The translations under genes were made by a program, and so were the position numbers. Below, piece by piece: positions 1-5,188 of a stretch of 5,809 nucleotides of DNA; position 1 is the stretch's first letter; each line of letters starts with the position of its first letter. The notes beneath the pieces were generated by a model. The model was not told the DNA's origin. It ran no database searches and was given only the letters and a program-made list of their open reading frames with translations. The stretch comes from Gemmataceae bacterium (GTDB lineage Bacteria > Planctomycetota > Planctomycetia > Gemmatales > Gemmataceae), in the NCBI GenBank assembly GCA_947474875.1, contig CANJKY010000286.1, forward strand, positions 1-5,809, given 5' to 3'.

Positions 1-2169
1 CCCGTCGCCAGCCTGACGACCCTGCTGTCGTCCCTCGCCCTGCTCTTCCTCCCGTGGGCGTGTACCGCCCAGCCGCGGCCGCAAGCGGAGCGGGCGTGGT
101 TCGAGAAGTCGCTCGTCGGCTTGGAGGTCGGTCCGACCGGGGCGCAGTTCGGCAGTTCGCCGAAGGACACCGGGTACGCCGCCGCGTTCGACGGCACGGC
201 CATCGCCCGTGCCACCAAAGACAGCGGGGCCGCGTACCTCGTCATGTGGGCGCGGGACGGCGAGTGGGTGTACTACCGCTCGAAGTTCCAACCCCGCCCG
301 CCGGGCCTGGCCGACCGCGACCCGCTCCGCGAGTCGGTGGACGAGGGCCGCAAGCTCGGCCTGCCGGTAATCGCCTACTGCCAGATCCAGTACCCGCAGC
401 ACGACCTCCGCGAGCACCCGGAGTGGCGGGCGGTGGACCCGGCCGGCAAATCGATCGACGGGCGGGTGTGCTTCCGCTCCGGCTACCTCGACCACGTCAA
501 GAAGCTGGCCGACGAACAGTTGGCTTATGGCGTCGCCGGGTTCCACTTCGACATGATCGACCAGGGGTTCGGCCCGCCGCACTCGTGCTGGTGCCCGACC
601 TGCCGCAAGCAGTTCGAGGCGGAGCACGGCCGGCCGATGCCGAAGGGTATGACGTGGGATGACGACTGGGAGCGGATGCTCGCGTTCCGCTACGCTTCGA
701 GTGCCAACTTCGAGAAAGAGTTGACCGCCCATGTCCGCAAAGTGAACCCGAAGGCCAGCGTGGACTTCAACTATCACGGCACCCCGCCGTTCTCGTGGGA
801 AGTCGGCCAGCGACCGGGCCAGCACGCCGCCCACGGGGATTTCGTCACCGGCGAGACCGGGGCGTGGGGGTTCAGCGCGCTCGGCGTCGGGCTGAACGCT
901 GAGTTCTACCGGACGGTGTCCGCCGGCCGGCCGTACCAGATCGCCATGCAACGCGGCGTGCGGATGTACCACGACCAGACCACCCGCCCGCTGCCCGACA
1001 TGCGGTGGGAGTTGCTCACCCTGCTCGCGCACGGCGGGTTCGTGACGATGGTGGACAAGACCGGGTTCGACGGCCGGCTCGATCCGACCGCCTACGAGCG
1101 GTTCGCCGCCCTGTTCCGCGAGGTGGAATCGAAACGCGAACACTTCGGGCACACGCCGGTGGCCGAGGTCGGGCTATACTTCAGCGGCCGCACCCGCGAC
1201 TGGTACGGGCGCGACAAGCCGGCCGACTACTTCCAGGCGTTCCAGGGGGCGCACAAGGCGGTGGTGTACGAACATCTCCCATGGGGCATCTTGACGGATG
1301 AGACAATCTCGCTGGAGACGCTGAAGAAGTTCCCGGTGGTACTGGTGCCGAACGCTACCGTCCTGTCGGAATCAGAGGTGACCGCGTTCACGAAATACGT
1401 CGAGGGCGGGGGCAAACTGATCGTCACCGGGTTGACCGGCACCCGCGGGTGGCGGGGCGAGCCGCAGAGCAAGTCGTCGATCGAAAAGTTGATCGGCGGG
1501 CGGCTCGTGAATGCACTCGACTCGACGGACAACTGGGTGAAGTTCCCACTGCCCTCGAAGATGACCGCGACCGACCGGCCGATCCTGGCTCGCGGGCCGG
1601 CGGTGGTGTACGAGCCGACCACCGCCACCGCCGTCGGCGAACTGATCCGGCCGCACCGCACCACTCTGCACGCCGAGGGGCGGTACAACGCCGACTGGCC
1701 GCTCAGCCCGGACGCCGCCGTCGGCCCGGCGGTGTTGCTGAACAAGGTGGGCGACGGAACCGTCCTCACCTTCGCCGACTCGCCGGATTGGGCCACCGCC
1801 AGCGACCACCACACCCCGGAGGTGCGGAAGCTGCTCGCCGCCGCCGTGCGACTGCTGAACACGAACCCGCGGGTGACGATCACCGCCCCGGCCACCGTAC
1901 AGGCGGTCGTCACCGACGACCCGGCCACCCGCACGCTCCGCGTCCACCTACTCGGGTACAACGCCCCGCCGCAGACCACCCCGGCGAAGGACCGACCGTT
2001 CGTGCTGCCGGTGCCGATCGAGGACGAGCCGATGTACCGGGCGACGATCGCCGTGCTGGGGCTGAAGTCGGCGACCGCGTTCCACAAGACGACGGGGCTG
2101 AAGCAGAACGGCGACAGCCTGACGCTCATCGTCGAGAACGTCCACGAGGTGATCGTGTGCCGGTACTGA
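1..2169 (+). CDS. Secreted glycoside-hydrolase-like protein (GHL6-type barrel with beta-galactosidase trimerisation-like domain), 5' partial
   Basis: The frame is open from base 1, so the start codon lies upstream; 722 codons are visible. Codons 1-23 are a signal peptide: a hydrophobic core (LLSSLALLFLPWA) and a probable signal peptidase I site after CTA, before QPRP. A TIM-barrel-like region follows (about codons 35-380), with RDPLRE and LPVIAYCQIQY strands, FHFDMID at 181-187 and a CWCPTC cluster with cysteines at 196, 198 and 201. These resemble the hypothetical glycosyl hydrolase 6 (GHL6) family, related to GH42/GH29-type enzymes. D184, D187 or E285 (in VTGETG) could be catalytic; this is inferred. 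Codons about 387-480 (VAEVGLYF, FPVVLVPNATVLS, GGGKLIVTG) look like a beta-galactosidase trimerisation, amidotransferase-like fold. The C-terminus is probably a beta domain. The likely role is carbohydrate breakdown in the periplasm or outside the cell; the substrate cannot be told. It ends in TGA, 14 bases before the convergent tRNA gene. Confidence 0.82.
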   Translation, partial: PVASLTTLLSSLALLFLPWACTAQPRPQAERAWFEKSLVGLEVGPTGAQFGSSPKDTGYAAAFDGTAIARATKDSGAAYLVMWARDGEWVYYRSKFQPRPPGLADRDPLRESVDEGRKLGLPVIAYCQIQYPQHDLREHPEWRAVDPAGKSIDGRVCFRSGYLDHVKKLADEQLAYGVAGFHFDMIDQGFGPPHSCWCPTCRKQFEAEHGRPMPKGMTWDDDWERMLAFRYASSANFEKELTAHVRKVNPKASVDFNYHGTPPFSWEVGQRPGQHAAHGDFVTGETGAWGFSALGVGLNAEFYRTVSAGRPYQIAMQRGVRMYHDQTTRPLPDMRWELLTLLAHGGFVTMVDKTGFDGRLDPTAYERFAALFREVESKREHFGHTPVAEVGLYFSGRTRDWYGRDKPADYFQAFQGAHKAVVYEHLPWGILTDETISLETLKKFPVVLVPNATVLSESEVTAFTKYVEGGGKLIVTGLTGTRGWRGEPQSKSSIEKLIGGRLVNALDSTDNWVKFPLPSKMTATDRPILARGPAVVYEPTTATAVGELIRPHRTTLHAEGRYNADWPLSPDAAVGPAVLLNKVGDGTVLTFADSPDWATASDHHTPEVRKLLAAAVRLLNTNPRVTITAPATVQAVVTDDPATRTLRVHLLGYNAPPQTTPAKDRPFVLPVPIEDEPMYRATIAVLGLKSATAFHKTTGLKQNGDSLTLIVENVHEVIVCRY

Positions 2170-2183
2170 GGTGTGGAATCAAG

Positions 2184-2266
2184 TGGGTGAGGCGGGACTC
2201 GAACCCGCACGCCCTTGCGGGCAGGGGATTTTAAGTCCCCGGTGTCTGCCATTCCACCACTCACCC
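2184..2266 (-). tRNA. tRNA-Leu (anticodon UAA)
   Basis: On the minus strand the sequence folds as a class II tRNA. The acceptor stem GGGTGAG (2266-2260) pairs with CTCACCC (2191-2185), with discriminator A at 2184. The 3-bp D stem is GTG/CAC. The anticodon stem GGGGA/TCCCC carries loop CTTAAAA, placing anticodon TAA at 2233-2231. The long variable arm GCCC-GCAA-GGGC is typical of leucine tRNAs, and the T arm is GCGGG-TTCGAGT-CCCGC. All stems pair. CCA is not encoded: the bases after the discriminator read CTTG, so CCA must be added enzymatically. A weak -10-like TACGAT lies at 2283-2278 on the minus strand, without a convincing -35. The gene lies on the same strand as, and downstream of, the VWA gene, from which repeat element 1 separates it. 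Confidence 0.97.
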
Positions 2267-2307
2267 CGGCGACGGTTATCGTAGGTGTCGCGAGCCGAGC
2301 GGCACTC

Positions 2308-2361
2308 TTCTGTAGCCGGGGTCCTGACCCCGGCCCGGCCTCACAGAGGCCGGCTACAGAA
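2308..2361. repeat. REP-doublet-like (REPIN-like) inverted repeat, GTAG head
   Basis: A 12-bp perfect outer inverted repeat (TTCTGTAGCCGG at 2308-2319, CCGGCTACAGAA at 2350-2361) encloses two hairpins that share part of it. Left unit: GTAG (2312-2315), then CCGGGGTC-CT-GACCCCGG (2316-2333). Right unit, read on the minus strand: GTAG (2357-2354), then CCGGCCTC-TGT-GAGGCCGG (2353-2335). A single base (2334) separates the units. GTAG directly 5' of a GC-rich hairpin, in two inverted copies, is the known organisation of REP doublets mobilised by REP-associated tyrosine transposases. No such transposase is in this window. The element starts one base past the VWA stop codon (2363) and could also act as a transcript-end hairpin. 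There is no T-run, so it is not a canonical intrinsic terminator. Genome-wide copy number cannot be seen here. Confidence 0.8.
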
Positions 2362-2362
2362 A

Positions 2363-3391
2363 TTATGGCAGCCGCCGCCACGCCGTCCGGTCGAGCACCC
2401 CGAGCAGCAACACCACTACGCCGGCGGCCAGCCCGCACCACGGGCCCAGCGGGCGGAACCGGCGGTACGAAAACTTGTCCGCCGGCACCTTCTCCAACTG
2501 GTCGATCTGCCGGAAGGCGTCCCGTAACTCGTCCGGGTTGTTCGCTACGAACGCCCGCCCACCGGTCAGGTCGGCCACCTGCTCCAGCACCGCACGCCCG
2601 TCCGCCCGCTGCTGCCGCTCCTCCGCCGTCCCGCCCTCGCCCGCCCCGCCGCAATCGATCGTGTACACCGGGATGCCGAGCCGGGTTGCCAGCTGCGCCG
2701 ACTGCACCGGCCGCAGCGTGTCTTCCCCGGCGCGGTTGTGCTCGCCGTCGCTCAGCAGCACCATCACCCGCTTACGCCGGTCGCCGGCCTTCTCCAACTG
2801 GTTCAGCCGCACCAACCCCTCGCCGAGCGCGTCGCCGATGTTCGTGCCGGCGTCCACCCCGCTCTTCGGCTGCTGCTCGTCGAGCACTGTCAGCAGCACC
2901 GGATGATTCAAGGTGAGCGGGCACACCGTCTCGGCGACGGCGGCGAACGCCACCAGCCCGACCTGGTCGTTCGCCCGCCCCTCGAACCGCACCCCGGCGG
3001 CGTCCCCGCCGGCCACGAACAGCCGCACGGTGGCCTTCGCCGCGTCCAGCCGGGAGACGGGGGGGACGGCGGACGGGTCGAAGTCTGGGGTGTTCATGCT
3101 GCCGCTCACGTCGAGTACCAGCACGAGCGCGATGCCGTCCACCGGAATGGGGGTGCGGAGGTCCGGGGTGCGGGGGTTAGCGGCAGCCAGGATCGCCAAC
3201 AGCACGGCCAGCCCGCGGAGGACCGCCCCGCCCCACCGCGGCCCGCCCCCGCCGACCGCCATACCGTCGAACGCGGACACGTCAGAGTACCGCAGGGCCG
3301 GCCGGCGGCGGCGGGCGAGCCACCACGCCAGCCCGACGGCGAGCGGGGTGAGCAGCAGCAGCCAGGGGTACTCGAAGCCGAATCCAGCCAT
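2363..3391 (-). CDS. BatA-like von Willebrand factor A domain membrane protein
   Basis: The protein has 342 aa. Its N-terminus (about residues 8-41, EYPWLLLLTPLAVGLAWWLA, then a basic RRRRPALRYSDVS stretch) matches the Bat aerotolerance N-terminal pattern: a membrane segment followed by an Arg-rich stretch. A second hydrophobic segment covers 56-71. The VWA domain spans about 86-298 and has a complete metal-ion-dependent adhesion site: DVSGS at 94-98, T183 in GTNIGDAL, and D215 in LLSDGEHN. A C-terminal membrane helix lies at about 317-333. Such proteins present a metal-binding VWA domain at the membrane, usually beside a MoxR ATPase and a DUF58 protein, neither of which is visible here. The ATG at 3391 is chosen because the Bat pattern begins there; the Shine-Dalgarno signal is weak. 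The frame stays open upstream to 4171, but that part is antisense to the HEAT gene and unlike any protein. Exact function is unknown; bat-type roles in stress tolerance are only an analogy. Confidence 0.88.
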   Translation of the reverse strand: MAGFGFEYPWLLLLTPLAVGLAWWLARRRRPALRYSDVSAFDGMAVGGGGPRWGGAVLRGLAVLLAILAAANPRTPDLRTPIPVDGIALVLVLDVSGSMNTPDFDPSAVPPVSRLDAAKATVRLFVAGGDAAGVRFEGRANDQVGLVAFAAVAETVCPLTLNHPVLLTVLDEQQPKSGVDAGTNIGDALGEGLVRLNQLEKAGDRRKRVMVLLSDGEHNRAGEDTLRPVQSAQLATRLGIPVYTIDCGGAGEGGTAEERQQRADGRAVLEQVADLTGGRAFVANNPDELRDAFRQIDQLEKVPADKFSYRRFRPLGPWCGLAAGVVVLLLGVLDRTAWRRLP

Positions 3392-3405
3392 GATTTCACG
3401 ATATG

Positions 3406-3530
3406 ATCTTCGCCGCCACCACCGGGGGGGGTTCGCTGGTGTCCCGCCTTTAGGCGGTCTGTCGGAGTTGGGAAGACCGGCTGAAGCCGGGACACCAACC
3501 CGCCCCGCTCCCGGTGGTCGCGGCGAAGAT
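3406..3530. repeat. Long concentric imperfect palindrome between divergent genes
   Basis: The outer arms 3406-3426 (starting ATCTTCGCCGCC) and 3510-3530 (ending GCGGCGAAGAT) are inverted repeats matching at 20 of 21 positions. They enclose the head-plus-hairpin element at 3437-3497, and the two share nearly the same centre (about 3467-3468), so the whole 125 bases can fold as one long arm. The linkers between (3427-3436 and 3498-3509) pair poorly; a run of eight G lies at 3424-3431. The palindrome begins 14 bases upstream of the VWA start codon, so it must lie in that gene's leader or promoter. It fills over half of the 228-base gap between the VWA and HEAT genes. It may be a mobile-repeat insertion or a regulatory or structural DNA element; sequence alone does not decide. 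Confidence 0.75.
3437..3497. repeat. Second REPIN-like repeat, TGGTGTCCCG head, with paired compensatory changes
   Basis: Two 24-base units lie in inverted orientation (3437-3460, and 3497-3474 on the minus strand) around a 13-base spacer (3461-3473). Each begins TGGTGTCCCG and ends CGGTCT. Between these the left unit has CCTTTAGG and the right unit GCTTCAGC. They differ at three positions. The first and last of these exchange a C-G pair for a G-C pair, so each unit keeps its own hairpin (CCGCC-TTTA-GGCGG and CCGGC-TTCA-GCCGG). The whole can fold either as two hairpins on an outer stem or as a rod closed by CGGTCT/AGACCG. The layout parallels the element at 2308-2361 but with an unrelated head sequence. 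It is probably an interspersed repeat; no mobilising enzyme is visible in the window. Confidence 0.78.
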
Positions 3531-3608
3531 GGGCCGTGCGGAACTCCCGCCGTCGGCGTGTGTCTAAACGGGTAGCGTGCTACACTTCCAGCACCCTCAC
3601 GTCCGATC
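3531..3608 (+). promoter_or_regulatory. Presumed promoter region of the HEAT-repeat gene (weak)
   Basis: This stretch lies between the long palindrome and the ribosome binding site of the HEAT gene, so the promoter should be here unless it lies in the palindrome. The best -10-like hexamer is TACACT (3581-3586), matching four of six consensus positions, inside a small inverted repeat GTAGC-GT-GCTAC (3572-3583). No good -35 is found 16-18 bases upstream. The exact promoter is a guess. Confidence 0.3.
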
Positions 3609-3612
3609 GGAG
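3609..3612 (+). promoter_or_regulatory. Ribosome binding site GGAG of the HEAT-repeat gene
   Basis: GGAG ends seven bases before the ATG at 3620. It favours that ATG over the in-frame ATG at 3638 and over any start further upstream in the open frame. Confidence 0.7.
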
Positions 3613-3619
3613 TCATGCC

Positions 3620-4156
3620 ATGACCGGGTCGCGGTGGATGAAAGCCGGGTTCGCCTTCCTGCTCGCCTTCGGGCTGATGCTGCTGGCCGGGTACGACGAC
3701 CTGATGGCGGCGAACAAACAGGAGGAGGCGAAGAAGCTGACCGAGACGCTGAAGAAGACGAAGGACGCGAAGGTGAAGGCGGACACCATCGAGGAGCTTG
3801 GTAAGCTTGGGCAGGTGCAGTTCAAGTACGTCGAGGACGCCGTCCCGCTCATCTTCGACGCGGTGAAGGACAAGGACGCGAAGGTGCGGGCGGCAGCGGC
3901 GGTGGCGCTGGGCAAGATCGGCCCGGACGACACCGACAAGACGGTGAAGACGCTCACCGAGATGCTCAAGGACGACAAGGAGGAGAGCGTGAAGATGGCC
4001 GCTACCCAGGGGCTGGGGGCGCTCGGCACCAAGGCGAAGGACGCGGTGAAAGACTTGCGGGATACGCGGAAGGGGCTGACCGACACCAAGGGCAAGTTCG
4101 CCAAGTCGATCGACGCGGCGCTGAAGAGCATCGTCCCGCGGAACAAGGACAAGTGA
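3620..4156 (+). CDS. Small exported HEAT-repeat protein
   Basis: The protein has 178 aa. Residues 1-31 form a signal peptide or N-terminal anchor: basic MTGSRWMK, hydrophobic core AGFAFLLAFGLMLLAG, possible cleavage near LMAA before NKQ. LLAGY resembles a lipobox with Tyr in place of the essential Cys, so it is not a canonical lipoprotein. Three HEAT-like helical repeats follow at about 36-64, 71-101 and 106-136, each ending in a similar unit (KDAKVKADTIEELGKLG, KDAKVRAAAAVALGKIG, KEESVKMAATQGLGALG) spaced 37 and 35 residues apart. Repeats one and two share an exact 15-base stretch at 3761-3775 and 3872-3886. A Lys-rich helical tail ends the protein. HEAT repeats normally form a curved protein-binding surface; no enzyme motif is present and the partner is unknown. 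It is transcribed divergently from the VWA gene and ends at a shared palindromic terminator. Confidence 0.85.
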   Translation: MTGSRWMKAGFAFLLAFGLMLLAGYDDLMAANKQEEAKKLTETLKKTKDAKVKADTIEELGKLGQVQFKYVEDAVPLIFDAVKDKDAKVRAAAAVALGKIGPDDTDKTVKTLTEMLKDDKEESVKMAATQGLGALGTKAKDAVKDLRDTRKGLTDTKGKFAKSIDAALKSIVPRNKDK

Positions 4157-4161
4157 TTGCC

Positions 4162-4193
4162 AAAAGCCCACGCACGGCCGTGCGTGGGCTTTT
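4162..4193. terminator. Bidirectional intrinsic terminator (perfect 32-nt palindrome)
   Basis: AAAAGCCCACGCACGG is followed directly by its exact reverse complement ending in GGGCTTTT. It forms a GC-rich stem with A/T tails on both strands and lies between convergent genes: five bases after the HEAT stop, with its last base also the final base of the RDD gene's TGA stop (4195-4193). With no unpaired base in the palindrome, the RNA loop must open from the GC-rich centre. The position and T tails on both strands fit termination of both genes. Confidence 0.88.
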
Positions 4194-5152
4194 CACATCC
4201 CAGCTCGCACCACCGTCGTCTTTGCCAGCTTGTCGTGCAGACATTTACCGTCCCGGCCGAAGATGAGCGCCGCGTTCAGTAGCGAGAACAACACGGCCGC
4301 GGCGGCGGGCAGCACCTCGGGCATGAGCAGGTTCGCCCCCACCCGCTGCCACTGGCCGGGCAGCGTGCCGGCCTGCTGGAACTGGTACAGCTTCCACGCC
4401 AGCGGGATCAGCCCGGCGAGCAGCAGGATGACCACCAACTCCCGCTTCAGGAACGCCCGGGCGAACCGCGCCGGGGTGCCGTCGTCTCCGACGACCCGCA
4501 GTTTCAACGCCCGCTTGCCGAAGTCCTGCCCCTGGGTGCCGAGCAGCACCACGTTGTACAAGGCGTACAGGCCGAACGGCACGAGCAGGAAGATGGTGGA
4601 CATCAGCCTGTCGTTCTTCACCACGCCGGGCGCGAACCCGACCAGCAGGATGCCGGCGGCGACCGCCACCACCGCCCCGACGAGTGTGACGAGCCGGGCG
4701 GCCAGCCGCCGCCCGCGGTGAAAGCTCACCCCGACCGGAGCGGCCGGCGGGGGCGGAACGGCGGCCCGCTGGACCGGATCGTCCGCTTCCTCGAACAGGT
4801 CTACCACACCCGGCCCGCCGGCGTTCCGGATCGCCGGCCGCGGGGTGGCGACCGTGCCGTTCGAGTGAACCGGCGGTTCCGGCGCGGGTGGCTCCGCTTC
4901 GGCCATGAGCGAGACGGCGGGTTCGGGCTTCGGCAGCGCGGCGGGCGGCGGTGGCGGCGGTGCAACAACTTTCGACGGCGCGGGTGGGGGTGGTAGAGGG
5001 GCTTTCGCCACCGGCGGAGGTGGTTTCGTCGGGGCGAGCACCTCGCCCATCGTCACCCGATGCCCGCACTGCTTGCACAGCACCGGCAACGACGCCAGGT
5101 ACTCGGCGATCGCGTCCTCTCGGCCGCACTGTGGGCAAGTGGTCCGAATCAC
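4193..5152 (-). CDS. Zinc-ribbon, proline-rich linker, RDD-family membrane protein
   Basis: The protein has 319 aa. Residues 1-40 form a zinc-ribbon-like module with C6/C9 and C26/C29 (two CxxC pairs). Residues 41-139 are a low-complexity linker rich in Pro and Ala, with an acidic patch DLFEEADD at 118-125. Residues 143-316 are an RDD domain: RRLAARLVTLVGA and the first helix (about 148-172), further helices at about 184-204, 238-252 and 278-298, the family's GQDFGKRALKLRVV motif at 208-221, and a terminal CLHDKLAKTTVV. The first-helix acidic residue usual in this family is Thr (T156). RDD proteins are small integral membrane proteins of mostly unknown function; some are linked to ion transport. 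The ribbon and linker should lie on one face of the membrane. The start is GTG with GGAG seven bases upstream. It follows the upstream gene by 36 bases, so the two are probably cotranscribed. Confidence 0.87.
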   Translation of the reverse strand: MIRTTCPQCGREDAIAEYLASLPVLCKQCGHRVTMGEVLAPTKPPPPVAKAPLPPPPAPSKVVAPPPPPPAALPKPEPAVSLMAEAEPPAPEPPVHSNGTVATPRPAIRNAGGPGVVDLFEEADDPVQRAAVPPPPAAPVGVSFHRGRRLAARLVTLVGAVVAVAAGILLVGFAPGVVKNDRLMSTIFLLVPFGLYALYNVVLLGTQGQDFGKRALKLRVVGDDGTPARFARAFLKRELVVILLLAGLIPLAWKLYQFQQAGTLPGQWQRVGANLLMPEVLPAAAAVLFSLLNAALIFGRDGKCLHDKLAKTTVVRAGM

Positions 5153-5159
5153 GCGCCGT

Positions 5160-5163
5160 CTCC
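5160..5163 (-). promoter_or_regulatory. Ribosome binding site GGAG of the RDD gene
   Basis: On the minus strand GGAG lies seven bases upstream of GTG at 5152. It supports the GTG start, which places the first CxxC of the zinc ribbon at residue 6. Confidence 0.7.
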
Positions 5164-5188
5164 GGTTGAAAGCCGTTCCGCCGTGATC

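Noticed and set aside
121..123. TTG as the start of the glycosidase-like gene
   Set aside because: The frame is open from base 1 and encodes a convincing signal peptide before this codon, so TTG is an internal Leu.
2278..2283. TACGAT as the -10 of a tRNA promoter (minus strand)
   Set aside because: It matches four of six positions but has no acceptable -35 at normal spacing, so it is mentioned only in the tRNA entry.
2308..2361. Canonical intrinsic terminator of the VWA gene
   Set aside because: The hairpins are strong but no T-run follows on the minus strand, and the doublet symmetry with GTAG heads is better explained as a REP-type repeat.
1227..2654. 475-aa minus-strand frame across the glycosidase 3' end, the tRNA and the VWA 3' end
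   Set aside because: It runs through a tRNA and a repeat in a frame different from the VWA gene and shows no protein-like features; high GC leaves few stops.
2215..2916. Plus-strand frame opposite the VWA gene, beginning inside the tRNA
   Set aside because: It is an Arg/Pro/Ala-rich GC shadow that starts in the tRNA and runs through element 1.
3406..3530. Riboswitch or CRISPR-type array in the divergent gap
   Set aside because: The repeats are inverted, not direct with spacers, and no known riboswitch core is recognisable; symmetry fits a palindromic repeat element better.
3613..4152. Long minus-strand frame opposite the HEAT gene
   Set aside because: It is a Ser-rich shadow of Lys/Glu/Asp-rich codons; the plus-strand frame has the ribosome binding site, leader and HEAT repeats.
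3392..4171. Upstream extension of the VWA frame, making a 602-aa protein
   Set aside because: The extra part translates the palindromic repeat and the antisense of the HEAT gene, is compositionally unlike a protein, and precedes a clear BatA-type N-terminus.
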